Shown piece by piece: positions 16,728 through 26,272 of a stretch of DNA of 64,000 nucleotides; position 1 is the stretch's first letter, and each line of letters opens with the position of its first letter. A program made the translations under genes and the position numbers. A model generated the notes under the pieces. It ran no database searches. It was not told the origin of the DNA and was given only the letters and a program-made list of their open reading frames with translations. The DNA comes from Lysobacteraceae bacterium NML03-0222 (GTDB lineage Bacteria; Pseudomonadota; Gammaproteobacteria; Xanthomonadales; Xanthomonadaceae). The stretch covers positions 1 through 64,000 of the forward strand of contig NWQM01000005.1 in assembly GCA_002798195.1 (NCBI GenBank), written 5' to 3'.

Positions 16728-16951
16728 GGCGCACACTCCAAAAATCAATAGCCGCGCATTTTAGCCTGCCGCTACCTGCAAAGTCGGTGAAAACAGGCTG
16801 GCCACAGCCTTGTCCACTTCAGGGCACAATAGCGAGGCGTGCCTGCAACTTGGAAGGCAATTTACCCTTCAGAAATCCCGGTATGGCGATGCTGTTTGAT
16901 TCCCCTTCTGCGCAAGGAACCCCTCATGGTTCAACATTTTCCCCCATCCCC

Positions 16952-17701
16952 ATGAGCATGAAATACATCATCACGATTGCCTTGACCCTGCTGCTCAGCG
17001 CATGCAGCGCCGCGCCAGTACGCAATCCACAGGCAAAGTGGGTGCCTTCGCCCAATCAGGACGCACGCCGGGCGCTGGTCATCGTGCTGCACTACACCCA
17101 ACAGGATTCGGTGCAGGAAAGTCTGAACACCCTGCGTACGGCCAATAGCCAGGGCAAAGTGAGCGCGCATTATCTGCTGGGCAAGGATGGCCGTCTGTAT
17201 CAGCTGGTGGCCGACAGCCAGCGCGCCTGGCATGCCGGTGGCGGGCGCTGGGGCACGATCACCGACCTCAACAGTGCGTCCATCGGTATCGAAATCGACA
17301 ATAACGGTATCGACCCTTATCCCGATGTGCAGATCGAAGCGCTGATTGCGCTGCTGCAAGACCTGACCACGCGGCTGCGCATCCCCAGGCACCAAATCAT
17401 CGGCCATTCCGATTTGGCGCCCAGCCGCAAGGTTGACCCCGGTGCACATTTCCCGTGGAAGCGCTTGCATGAAGCTGGTTTCGGTATCTGGCCAAGCGGC
17501 GAGCTCACCGATGCGCCTGAAGGGTTCGACCCCTGGCTGGCGATGGCGGCGATTGGCTATTCGCTCAGCGACCGGCCTGCGGCGCTGCGCGCCTTCCGCA
17601 TGCGTTTTCGCGCCATTCCAGCCGCGCAAATGCAGTCACCCGAGCCGGATGATGAAGACCGGCGCATCCTGTATGCCTTGAGCCGCGAGCTGCTGCGCTG
17701 A
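16952..17701 (+). CDS. amiD: N-acetylmuramoyl-L-alanine amidase lipoprotein (AmiD-like)
   Basis: A 249-residue amidase_2 (AmpD-fold) zinc enzyme that would cut the bond between N-acetylmuramic acid and L-alanine in peptidoglycan or muropeptides. A lipoprotein signal with lipobox LLSAC near residue 19 places it in the periplasm, probably on the outer membrane, which distinguishes AmiD from cytosolic AmpD. Zinc-binding and catalytic positions are visible in VIVLHYTQ, IIGHSDLAPSRKVDPG and the SIGIEIDN strand. A C-terminal region after residue 170 resembles the peptidoglycan-binding tail of AmiD. The start ATG 16952 gives a compact signal peptide; in-frame upstream codons would bury it. Confidence 0.85.
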   Translation: MSMKYIITIALTLLLSACSAAPVRNPQAKWVPSPNQDARRALVIVLHYTQQDSVQESLNTLRTANSQGKVSAHYLLGKDGRLYQLVADSQRAWHAGGGRWGTITDLNSASIGIEIDNNGIDPYPDVQIEALIALLQDLTTRLRIPRHQIIGHSDLAPSRKVDPGAHFPWKRLHEAGFGIWPSGELTDAPEGFDPWLAMAAIGYSLSDRPAALRAFRMRFRAIPAAQMQSPEPDDEDRRILYALSRELLR

Positions 17702-17727
17702 CTTTCCCTCACTACCGACCCTTTGCC

Positions 17728-19116
17728 ATGACCCAAATCAATAACCGTACCTTTGATGAAATCGCCATCGGTGACAGCGCCGAATTGACCCGCACCGCCA
17801 CGCTTCAGGACATTGCGCTGTTTGCAGCGGCCTCCGGCGATATCAATCCCTCGCATATGGATGCCGAGTTCGCCGCAGGCGAGCGTTTCGGGCAGGTGGT
17901 GGTGCATGGCATGTGGACGGCCTCACTGATTTCCGCATTGCTGGGCACCGAGCTGCCCGGCCCGGGCACGGTCTATCTGGGGCAGGATTTGCGCTTCAAG
18001 CACCCGGTCAAACCCGGTGATGTGGTCACCGCACGCGTCCAGGTGCGTGAGAAGCGCGCAGAAAAGCAGGTGGTGGTATTTGATTGCCTGTGCAGCAATG
18101 CAGCGGGCGAAGAAGTGCTGAGCGGCACTGCCGAGGTGATTGCCCCCACGCAAAAGCACGCACTTGACCGCGCACAGATGCCGGAAGTGCAAATCAACCG
18201 CCACCGCATTTTTGACCTGGGCATGAAGCGTGCCTATACGCTGCCGCCCCTGCGCACCGCCGTGGTGCACCCCACCAGCGAGCGCTCCATCCGGGCGGCG
18301 GTGGAGGCCAATGATGAGCGCCTGTTCGTGCCGGTACTGGTCGGGCCGCGCGCGCGCATCGAGGCGGCTGCGCAGCAGGCGGGTGTTTCGCTTGAAGGCA
18401 TCGACATCATCGACGTGCCGCATAGCCATGCCGCCGCACAAAAAGCGGCGGAAATGGCCGGGCGCGGCGAAGTGGACGCCATCATGAAAGGCAGCCTGCA
18501 TACCGACGAATTGCTGGGCGCCATCGTCGCCCGCGAAAACGGCCTGCGCACCGACCGCTGGCTGAGCCATGTATTCCTGTTTGATGTGCCGGCCTATAAC
18601 AAATTGCTGATGGTCACCGACGGTGCCATCAATATCGCCCCGACGCTGGAGCAAAAACGCGATATTGCCCAAAACGCCATTGACCTGGCCTGCAAGCTGG
18701 GCGTCAAAGAGCCAAAGGTGGCGGTGCTGGCCGCGGTGGAAACGGTGAACACCAAAATGGCCTCTACCCTGGATGCGGCGGCACTGACCGTGATGGCTGC
18801 ACGCGGCCAAATCAAGCGCGGTCTGGTGGACGGGCCGCTGGCCTTTGACAACGCCATCGACATGGATGCGGTGAAGGAAAAAGGCATCGAGTCGCGCGTT
18901 GCAGGTCAAGCCGATATCCTGCTGGCGCCCGACCTTGAAGCCGGCAATATCGCTGCCAAGCAACTGATGTATTTCGCCCGCGCCGATAGCGCCGGCCTGG
19001 TGCTGGGCGCCAAGGTGCCGGTCATCCTCACCAGCCGCGCCGACAGTGTGCGCACCCGCCTGGCCTCGATTGCACTGGCGCGCATCGTTGCCCATACGCC
19101 GATGCCGGGGGCATAA
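17728..19116 (+). CDS. MaoC-like enoyl-CoA hydratase fused to phosphate acyltransferase
   Basis: A 462-residue two-domain enzyme. Residues 1 to about 140 are a MaoC hot-dog domain with the hydratase residues in ASGDINPSHMD and GMWTASLISALLG. Residues about 160-455 are a phosphate acetyl/butyryltransferase domain (PTSERSIRAAVEA, GEVDAIMKGSLHTDELLG, VTDGAINIAPTLEQK, and the QADILLAPDLEAGNI block). It would hydrate an enoyl-CoA and exchange CoA for phosphate on an acyl group. The acetate kinase gene starts one base after its stop, so together they form an acyl-CoA to acyl-phosphate to acid plus ATP module. Whether acetyl or a longer acyl group is used cannot be read from sequence. Confidence 0.9.
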   Translation: MTQINNRTFDEIAIGDSAELTRTATLQDIALFAAASGDINPSHMDAEFAAGERFGQVVVHGMWTASLISALLGTELPGPGTVYLGQDLRFKHPVKPGDVVTARVQVREKRAEKQVVVFDCLCSNAAGEEVLSGTAEVIAPTQKHALDRAQMPEVQINRHRIFDLGMKRAYTLPPLRTAVVHPTSERSIRAAVEANDERLFVPVLVGPRARIEAAAQQAGVSLEGIDIIDVPHSHAAAQKAAEMAGRGEVDAIMKGSLHTDELLGAIVARENGLRTDRWLSHVFLFDVPAYNKLLMVTDGAINIAPTLEQKRDIAQNAIDLACKLGVKEPKVAVLAAVETVNTKMASTLDAAALTVMAARGQIKRGLVDGPLAFDNAIDMDAVKEKGIESRVAGQADILLAPDLEAGNIAAKQLMYFARADSAGLVLGAKVPVILTSRADSVRTRLASIALARIVAHTPMPGA

Positions 19117-19117
19117 A

Positions 19118-20287
19118 GTGAGCCGGATTCTGGTCTTCAATGCAGGCTCGTCCACCATCAAGCTGGGTGAGTTCGAATGCCATGCCGAAGGCGTGAAGCG
19201 CCTGGGGCATGGTGTGCTCGACTTGCGACTGGCACCACTTGAGCTGAAGTTCAAGCAGGCAGGCGAGTCCATCCATGTACCCATCAACGCCCCGGTGACC
19301 GACGATTTGAGCGCTGTCATTGCCGAGTTGCTAGACTGGCTGGCCGGGCGTGATGCCGGCGGGGAAATCATCGCCTGTGGCCACCGCATCGTGCATGGCG
19401 GCATGGATTTTGATGCGCCGGTGGTACTGGATGATGCGTCCATCGAAAAACTCGATGCGCTCTCGCCACTGGCGCCCCTGCATCAGCCTGCCGGACTGCG
19501 GCTGGTGCGGGCGATGCGCAAGGCGCGCCCCGGCTTGCCGCAAATCGCCTGCTTCGATACCGCATTTCATCGCACGCATGCCCCGCTCATCACCCGCATG
19601 GCCATCCCGCGCGCCCTGCACGATGCCGGGGTGCGCCGTTACGGCTTCCATGGGCTTTCCTATCAGTTCATTGCCGAAGAATTGCAGCGCAGCGAACCGG
19701 CGCTTGCCATGCAGAAAATCGTGGTTGCGCATCTGGGCAGTGGCGCCAGCCTGTGCGCCCTGCAAGCAGGCATCAGCCGCGACACCAGCATGGGCTTCTC
19801 GGCACTGGACGGCATCCCGATGGCGACCCGCCCCGGCGAGCTCGATGCCGGCGTACTGCTGTACCTGATGCGGCAGCAAGGCATGGATGCCGATGAAATT
19901 CAGCACTGGCTGTATCACCAATGCGGCCTCAAGGGCGTTTCCGGCATCAGCGCCGACAGCCGCGTGCTGCTTGAGAGCGATGCGCCCGAAGCGCTGGAAG
20001 CTATCGAACTCTTCTGCTTCCGCATTGCCCGTGGCATCACCGCGCTTGCCAATACCTTGGGCGGGCTGGATGGCCTGGTGTTCACCGCCGGCATTGGCGA
20101 GCATCAGCCCCCCATTCGCGCCAAAGTCTGCCAGCATCTGGCCTGGCTGGGGGTGGACATCGACCCGCAGGCCAATGCCGAAGGTCGGCGCGTGCTGAAC
20201 AGCCGCGACAGCCGCATCGCCGTGCGCATGCTCCCCACCGATGAAGAACGCATCATCGCCGAGGCCTGCACGCGCTTTGTGAGCTGA
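19118..20287 (+). CDS. ackA: Acetate kinase
   Basis: Transfers phosphate between acetyl phosphate and ADP. At 389 residues it has the normal length. ASKHA-fold motifs are present: FNAGSSTIKLGEF at the start, GHRIVHGG, FDTAFHRTHAP, RRYGFHGLS, HLGSGASLCAL and the GLDGLVFTAGIGEHQPPIRAKVC end. The GTG start at 19118 directly follows the stop of the MaoC-phosphotransacylase gene, which indicates translational coupling. A related acid kinase such as propionate or butyrate kinase cannot be ruled out, but the motifs fit AckA best. Confidence 0.92.
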   Translation: MSRILVFNAGSSTIKLGEFECHAEGVKRLGHGVLDLRLAPLELKFKQAGESIHVPINAPVTDDLSAVIAELLDWLAGRDAGGEIIACGHRIVHGGMDFDAPVVLDDASIEKLDALSPLAPLHQPAGLRLVRAMRKARPGLPQIACFDTAFHRTHAPLITRMAIPRALHDAGVRRYGFHGLSYQFIAEELQRSEPALAMQKIVVAHLGSGASLCALQAGISRDTSMGFSALDGIPMATRPGELDAGVLLYLMRQQGMDADEIQHWLYHQCGLKGVSGISADSRVLLESDAPEALEAIELFCFRIARGITALANTLGGLDGLVFTAGIGEHQPPIRAKVCQHLAWLGVDIDPQANAEGRRVLNSRDSRIAVRMLPTDEERIIAEACTRFVS

Positions 20288-20294
20288 GCAGCTG

Positions 20295-20347
20295 CTCGCA
20301 GGCTTCGAGCACACTCCGCCTGCGAGTCAACCCCCCTCCGGTGAGGG
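20295..20347 (+). terminator. Two hairpins downstream of ackA
   Basis: CTCGCAGG (20295-20302) pairs with CCTGCGAG (20319-20326), and a second short stem CCCTC/GAGGG (20334-20347) is followed by CTTTATT. The pair is a plausible terminator for the acyl-phosphate operon before tamA. The stems are short and the call is tentative. Confidence 0.4.
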
Positions 20348-20470
20348 CTTTATTGCTGCCCGGGATTGCCCCTGTGCTTGCGCTTTGCCGACCGCGCAGC
20401 CGCTCGCCATACCCGCAGCAACAAGCCGGGTTGAGCGGATATTTCACATGCCTGTTTTATCCTTTACGCC

Positions 20471-22255
20471 ATGAATTACACCCCCTTTGCTCTTGGCCTG
20501 CTTTGTCTTGCCCTGCCGGGACAGGCGTTGGCAGAAAAAATCAGCCGCATTGATATCCAGGGTCTTGACGAGGCCATGACCCAAAATGTGCGCATTGCCT
20601 TGTCGCTGGAACATGCGCTGGAGCGCAGCGTGACCACGCGGCGACTGGAATATCTGCTGGAGGTCGCCGAGGACGAGGCGCGCGAGGCGCTGGAGCCGTT
20701 TGGCTATTACTCGGCCAAGGTCGATATCAGCAAGAGCGGCGCAGACGATGCACTGGTGATTGTGCTCAATATCGACAAGGGCGAGCCGGTACGGGTGCGC
20801 CGTGAAAACCTGCGGATTGAGGGTGAGGCCGGCGATGACCGCTACATGAAACAGGAGCTGGCCGCCTTCAGCCCGAAGGTGGGCGAGGTGCTCGACCATA
20901 CGCTTTATGAGGCGGGCAAGGTGCGTATCACCCGGCGCCTTGCCGAACGTGGTTATTTCGATGCCGACTTCGTTACCCGCAAAGTGGAAGTGACCCGCGC
21001 CGAGCACGCCGCCGATATCGATCTGGTCTGGCAAAGCGGCGAGCGCTATGACATGGGCAAAATCACTTTCGAGCAATCCCCCCAAGAAATCATCCGCCCG
21101 GAATTGCTGGAAAAACTGGTGTACTGGGAAGAGGGCGACTACTACCACCAAGGCCGCCTCGAGCGCTTGCGCAAATCGCTGGTGGCATTGGATTACTTCA
21201 GCAGTATCGACATCAACCCGATGCCCGACCAGGCAGAAAACTATCTGGTGCCGGTGACGGTCAAGCTCACTCCGGCCAAGCGCAGCATCTACAACTTCGG
21301 TCTTTCCTATGGCACCGACAGCGGCCCCGGATTTACCAGCGGTGTCGAGCGCCGCTATTTGAACCGTCGCGGTCACAAGGCGATGGTGCAGCTTGATTAC
21401 GCCCGCAAACGCAAGGCGCTGACACTGCAATACCGCATACCGGCCTTCAAATGGCTCGACGGCTGGCATACCGCCAGCCTGCAAGGGTTGGATGAGCAGA
21501 CCGATTATGTGGACAGCCGCAAGCTGGAATTCGTGGCCAGTCGCAGCGGTGAAATCAACCGCCATCTGACGGCAACGGCGTCGCTGCACGCGATGCGCGA
21601 ACGCTGGTTGTATGCCCATCAGACTCAGCAAAACCCTGCTGCGCCCTATCACTACGCCACCTATGTCTATCCCTCGCTGCGTGCCGAATATATCGATGCC
21701 GATGACCGCATGTTTCCGCGTCGCGGCATTGGCAGCACCCTGATGCTGCGCGGTGGTCTGGAAAGCGCTGGTTCGGACAGCAATTTTGGTCAAGTACACG
21801 CCACGCTGCGCTGGTATCGCGGGCTGGGTGAGCGCAGCCGCCTGATTGTACGCGGTGAGGTCGGCCATACTTTTTCTGGTGGCAATGCCGACATGCCGCC
21901 ATCGCTGCGCTTTTTTGCCGGCGGCGACAGATCCATTCGCGGCTATGCCTGGCGTGAAGTCGGCCCCCGGGTCAGCACCGGCCTTCCCGGTGATAACCGC
22001 CGTTATGCGGTGGGCGCCAAGAACGTCACCACCGCCAGCGCCGAATACGAACACTACTTCACCGAATCACTGGGCGCTGCGGTATTTGCCGATATCGGCT
22101 CGGCCTTCAATGACCGGCCGAACTGGCGCAGCGGGGTGGGCATCGGTGCGCGCTGGCGCTCGCCGGTGGGGCCGGTACGCCTTGATATCGCCCGTGGCCT
22201 GAATGAGCCGGATTCGGCTTTTCAGCTTTATCTCAGCCTGGGAGCCGACCTGTGA
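20471..22255 (+). CDS. tamA: Translocation and assembly module outer-membrane protein TamA
   Basis: Outer-membrane Omp85-family protein of 594 residues that works with TamB. A signal peptide cut near GQALA-EK is followed by three POTRA domains to about residue 275 and a 16-strand barrel. The barrel carries the loop motif RSIRGY (near residue 490) of the Omp85 family and ends in LSLGADL. The length is close to E. coli TamA (577). tamB begins at the stop codon with a 4-base overlap, so the two are translationally coupled. Confidence 0.94.
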   Translation: MNYTPFALGLLCLALPGQALAEKISRIDIQGLDEAMTQNVRIALSLEHALERSVTTRRLEYLLEVAEDEAREALEPFGYYSAKVDISKSGADDALVIVLNIDKGEPVRVRRENLRIEGEAGDDRYMKQELAAFSPKVGEVLDHTLYEAGKVRITRRLAERGYFDADFVTRKVEVTRAEHAADIDLVWQSGERYDMGKITFEQSPQEIIRPELLEKLVYWEEGDYYHQGRLERLRKSLVALDYFSSIDINPMPDQAENYLVPVTVKLTPAKRSIYNFGLSYGTDSGPGFTSGVERRYLNRRGHKAMVQLDYARKRKALTLQYRIPAFKWLDGWHTASLQGLDEQTDYVDSRKLEFVASRSGEINRHLTATASLHAMRERWLYAHQTQQNPAAPYHYATYVYPSLRAEYIDADDRMFPRRGIGSTLMLRGGLESAGSDSNFGQVHATLRWYRGLGERSRLIVRGEVGHTFSGGNADMPPSLRFFAGGDRSIRGYAWREVGPRVSTGLPGDNRRYAVGAKNVTTASAEYEHYFTESLGAAVFADIGSAFNDRPNWRSGVGIGARWRSPVGPVRLDIARGLNEPDSAFQLYLSLGADL

Positions 22256-25200
22256 GCAAAACCCGTTGGCAAGAAAGATGGCAGCGTTACCGTCGCTATG
22301 GGTTGGAACCACTGCCCGCTGATGCCAGCGATGAAGTGCGCAAGGCACGGCTGGCCGAGCTCAAACAACTGCGCAAGCAGCGCCAGCGCAAATACATTCT
22401 GCGCAGCGGCATCCTGACGCTGGCGCTGACCGCTGCTGGTGGCGCTTCGCTATGGTGGCTGGTCAATACCCTGGCCGGACGCGATTTTTTGCTGGCGCAA
22501 ATCAAGGTGCGCCTGCCTGCCAATACCACATTTGAATGGCAAAGTGCCGATGGCCCGGTGAATGGCCCACTGACCCTGCATGGCGTGCGCTTTTCCTGGA
22601 CGGCTTGTGCCGATGATGATTTTGATGTCAACACCACGGCGATGTCGCTGTGCAAGGACACGCGCACCAGTGAGTTCCATGCCAGCCGGGTGATGCTGCA
22701 TCCGCAGCTGGGGGCATTGCTGGGTCGGCGCCTGCGGCTGCGTGCGCTGGAAGTGGATGGCGCGGCGTTGGCACTTGTCAGCGCCGACGACACCCCGTTC
22801 GAGCTGCCAACCTGGCCGGAAGTGCTGCCGCGCATCGAGCCGCCGCTGGCGATTGAGGTCGATGCGGTGCGCGTCAACGACCTGAAAGTTTTGAGCGATG
22901 GCGAGCACAGCATCGATATTCACCGCTTGAATGGCAGCCTGCTGGCCGAATCGGGCCGGCTGGATGTCCGCCAATTGCAACTGGACAGCGACAAAGGCCA
23001 GTTTCAGGTGCATGGCTATTACGCGCCGGGCAAGCATTTCCAGACCGACCTGACGGCCACGGCGGTTTTTCCGGCTGCCACCGGACAAACCCGCGGCCGC
23101 ATCGGCCTGATTGCACGCGGCAATCTTGAGAACATGCAAGTGTTCGTTGGTGGCCGCACACCGGCGCCACTGCGCGCCACACTGAACTTGCGTGCAGACA
23201 GCACCCGGGCTGCCGAACAGGGCAAAACCACCTGGACGCTGGCCGCGCACAGCGAAGGCTTTGACCCGGCGATTTTCACTGCCGGACGCAGTGATGCGCT
23301 GATGCAGTTCAAACTCGATGCCAAAGGCGAAGGCGGCAAGGCCGATGTGCAAGGCGAATGGTCGCAGGGAGAGCAACACATCGTGCTGCAACCGTCCACA
23401 CTGCGGCTGGAAGACCAGACCCTGCATGCCGAGCCCTTGCAGCTTGAGGTGCTGGGCGGCCAACTGGTAGTGCAAGGACGTGGGCAGTTCACTGGCGAGC
23501 GCGCCGCATTTGATTTTGCCGCCCAAGCGCGTCAGCTGGTTTGGGCTGATGCCAGTGGCCAGACCCAAATCAAGGCCGATGGCGATTTCAATATCCAGGG
23601 CACGCAGCAAGACTGGCGCGTAGGCGGCACGGCACTGCTGGCACGCGGCAAACAAAAGGCGGATGTCCAACTGGACGGGCAGGGCGATGAAACTGGCCTG
23701 ACCTTGAAAAAGCTGGCCGTGGTAATGCCTGAGGGTCGCCTGGATGCCGGTGGCCGGGTGGATTTCGCACCCGCGCTGAAATGGCATATCAACGCAACCC
23801 TGGCTGGCTTTGACCCCGGCTATTTCGTGCCGGATTTCCCGGGAGCGGTGCGCGGCAAAATCAGCAGCCAAGGGCAGATGCAGGCCAATGAGCAGCTGCA
23901 TGCCGATGTGAAACTGGCCGAGCTGGGCGGGCAATTGCGTGGCCGCGCCTTGAGCGGGCAGGCCAATATGGCCATCCGTGGCGATGACTACAGCGGCGAC
24001 TGGGTGTTGGCGCTGGGCAGCAGCCGCACCCAAGGCAAGGCCCGTTATGGTCAGCGCCTGGATGTGGACGCACGCTTTGCACCGCTGCAATTGAATGACC
24101 TGCTACCTTCGGCCAAAGGCCTTTTGAATGGCGAAGTCAAACTCAGCGGCACACCGAGTGCCCCCAATATTCAAGCCAACCTAAGCGGCCAAACCTTGAG
24201 TTTCGGCGACTATCGCGCTGCCAGCCTCAATCTGCGCGGGCAGCTACCGTGGCAGGGCAGCGGTGGCGATTTGCGTGTGGAAGCCCATCAACTGCAACTG
24301 GGCGTGGCACTGGATAGCCTGCAAGCCCATGCCCGCGGCGCGGTGGAAAATCTGGCGATTGATGCGCGCGCCACTGGCGAGCTGGGACATATCCAGCTTG
24401 CCGCAACTGCCAACAAGCACGGCCAGGGCTGGCGTGGCACACTTGCCACACTGGATTTTTCGCCGGCACGCGGTGCCGCATGGCGACTGCAAAACCCGTT
24501 GACCTACGCCCAAAACGGCAACCGCTTCAGCCTCAGCCAGGGCTGCTTCGTATCATCAGCCGGTGGCTCGCTGTGCGCCGGTGGACAATGGCCCGGTAGC
24601 GGCATCGACATCGAAGGTCGCGCCCTGCCACTGCTGTTGGCAACCCCGTACCTGCCCGAGCGCGAGGACGGCAAGCCTTGGGTGCTCGATGGCACACTGG
24701 ATCTGGATGCCCGCTTCAGCCCGCGTGGCAATGCCTGGGCGGGGACAGCGCAGATACGCTCCGAACGTGGTGCGCTGAAGCTCGGCCAACGCGATAGCGA
24801 CGAGCTGATGCGCTACCAGAACCTGCGCCTGAATGCAGAACTTGGGCCGCAACAACTCAAGGCACAGCTGGATACCGGCATCAGCCGCGATGGTCGCATG
24901 CAGGCGGAAATCAGCACCGGCTGGGATGAATTCGCCCCGCTTGCCGGTCGGGTGAACGTGGACATGCGTGATCTGGGCTGGCTGGAAGTTTTTGCCCCGG
25001 ACATTGTTGACCCGGTGGGCACACTGACCGGCGCCATCACGCTTTCGGGCACCCGTGCCGAGCCGATGATTGGCGGTGATGCCGAATTGACCGGCTTGCA
25101 GGCTGAAGTGCCGGCCTATGGTCTGGTACTACGCAATGGCAAGATGACGATGCGTGCCCAGCCTGATGGCAATGCCCGCTTGAGTGGCAGCATCCAGTCC

Positions 25201-26190
25201 GGCGAGGGGCTGTTGAATCTGGATGGCACACTTGGCTGGCAAGGGCAGGACACGCCCATCGTGCTCAATATCCGTGGCCAGAACGTGCTGCTTTCCGACA
25301 CCCGTGACCTGCGCGCCGTGGTCAACCCGGATGTGACGGTGAAGATTCAGGGCAATGAGCCAATGGATGTCAGCGGCACCGTGAGCATTCCTTCGGCGCG
25401 CATGGATTTGGAGCGGCTGAGCGATGGCGTTTCCGCATCCCCCGATGTCGTCGTACTCGACCCGGCCAACCCTGCCCGCAGCCGCAGCAGCCTGCAACTG
25501 GATTTGACCCTGGCCATTGGCGATGACGTGCAACTGCGCGGCTTTGGCCTGGATGGCACGCTGGGCGGCAATTTGCGCGTGCGCGCCCGCCCGGGCAGCG
25601 AAATGCGCGGCACGGGCGAGCTGAGCGTCGAGGGCAAATATGCCGCCTATGGGCAAAAGCTGGATATCGACCAGGGCAAGCTCAGATGGTCCAACGACCC
25701 GGTATCCAACCCGATTGTGGACTTGCGCGCACGCCGCGTGATTGGCGATGTCAGTGCCGGGATTCGCGTCACTGGCCGTGTCAGCGCACCACAGGCAGAA
25801 ATCTGGTCCAGCCCGCAGATGGACCAGTCCGAAGCCCTGGCCTATCTGGCACTGGGACGCTCACTGTCCACCGCCAGCAGTGCCGAGGGCAAGCAAATCA
25901 ATGCCGCATCGGCAGCGCTCAGCGCAGGCAGCACATTCCTCGCCTCGCAAATCGCCACCCGCATCGGCTTTGACGATGCCGGCGTGATTCAGTCCAATAC
26001 TCTGGGCGGTAGCGTATTTGGCGTGGGCAAATACCTCTCGCCACGGGTGTATGTGAGCTATGGCGTTTCCCTGCTGGGTACCGGCCAGGTGCTGACCCTC
26101 AAATACATGTTGCGCCGCGGCTTTGATATCAGTATCGAATCGAGCACGGTGGAAAACAAAGCCTCGCTGAACTGGCGCAAGGAAAAATAA
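22252..26190 (+). CDS. tamB: Translocation and assembly module inner-membrane protein TamB
   Basis: A 1312-residue AsmA-like protein with one N-terminal membrane helix (about residues 48-68, ILTLALTAAGGASLWWLVNTL), then a very long periplasmic beta-helical body that forms a lipid-carrying groove, and the conserved C-terminal DUF490/TamB domain (about residues 950-1312), which contains GTGELSVEGKYAAYGQKLDIDQGKLRWSN and the SEALAYLALG segment and ends in RRGFDISIESSTVENKASLNWRKEK. The family is linked to phospholipid transport to the outer membrane as well as autotransporter assembly. The GTG start overlaps the tamA stop. Confidence 0.94.
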   Translation: MSKTRWQERWQRYRRYGLEPLPADASDEVRKARLAELKQLRKQRQRKYILRSGILTLALTAAGGASLWWLVNTLAGRDFLLAQIKVRLPANTTFEWQSADGPVNGPLTLHGVRFSWTACADDDFDVNTTAMSLCKDTRTSEFHASRVMLHPQLGALLGRRLRLRALEVDGAALALVSADDTPFELPTWPEVLPRIEPPLAIEVDAVRVNDLKVLSDGEHSIDIHRLNGSLLAESGRLDVRQLQLDSDKGQFQVHGYYAPGKHFQTDLTATAVFPAATGQTRGRIGLIARGNLENMQVFVGGRTPAPLRATLNLRADSTRAAEQGKTTWTLAAHSEGFDPAIFTAGRSDALMQFKLDAKGEGGKADVQGEWSQGEQHIVLQPSTLRLEDQTLHAEPLQLEVLGGQLVVQGRGQFTGERAAFDFAAQARQLVWADASGQTQIKADGDFNIQGTQQDWRVGGTALLARGKQKADVQLDGQGDETGLTLKKLAVVMPEGRLDAGGRVDFAPALKWHINATLAGFDPGYFVPDFPGAVRGKISSQGQMQANEQLHADVKLAELGGQLRGRALSGQANMAIRGDDYSGDWVLALGSSRTQGKARYGQRLDVDARFAPLQLNDLLPSAKGLLNGEVKLSGTPSAPNIQANLSGQTLSFGDYRAASLNLRGQLPWQGSGGDLRVEAHQLQLGVALDSLQAHARGAVENLAIDARATGELGHIQLAATANKHGQGWRGTLATLDFSPARGAAWRLQNPLTYAQNGNRFSLSQGCFVSSAGGSLCAGGQWPGSGIDIEGRALPLLLATPYLPEREDGKPWVLDGTLDLDARFSPRGNAWAGTAQIRSERGALKLGQRDSDELMRYQNLRLNAELGPQQLKAQLDTGISRDGRMQAEISTGWDEFAPLAGRVNVDMRDLGWLEVFAPDIVDPVGTLTGAITLSGTRAEPMIGGDAELTGLQAEVPAYGLVLRNGKMTMRAQPDGNARLSGSIQSGEGLLNLDGTLGWQGQDTPIVLNIRGQNVLLSDTRDLRAVVNPDVTVKIQGNEPMDVSGTVSIPSARMDLERLSDGVSASPDVVVLDPANPARSRSSLQLDLTLAIGDDVQLRGFGLDGTLGGNLRVRARPGSEMRGTGELSVEGKYAAYGQKLDIDQGKLRWSNDPVSNPIVDLRARRVIGDVSAGIRVTGRVSAPQAEIWSSPQMDQSEALAYLALGRSLSTASSAEGKQINAASAALSAGSTFLASQIATRIGFDDAGVIQSNTLGGSVFGVGKYLSPRVYVSYGVSLLGTGQVLTLKYMLRRGFDISIESSTVENKASLNWRKEK

Positions 26191-26204
26191 GCCTGATGGC
26201 AGGC

Positions 26205-26263
26205 GCGGACAAGGATGTCCGCATAACCAAAGCCCTGACTGGATGCAGCGGCTTCGAGCCGCT
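26205..26263. repeat. Cluster of small palindromes between tamB and a TPR gene
   Basis: Two perfect small hairpins lie between convergent genes: GCGGACA/TGTCCGC around AGGA (26205-26222) and AGCGGCT/AGCCGCT around TCG (26247-26263). A shorter one, GCCTGATGGCAGGC, immediately precedes them. No T-tract follows, so this could be a termination region or a copy of a dispersed palindromic element. Confidence 0.45.
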
Positions 26264-26272
26264 CAAGATCTC

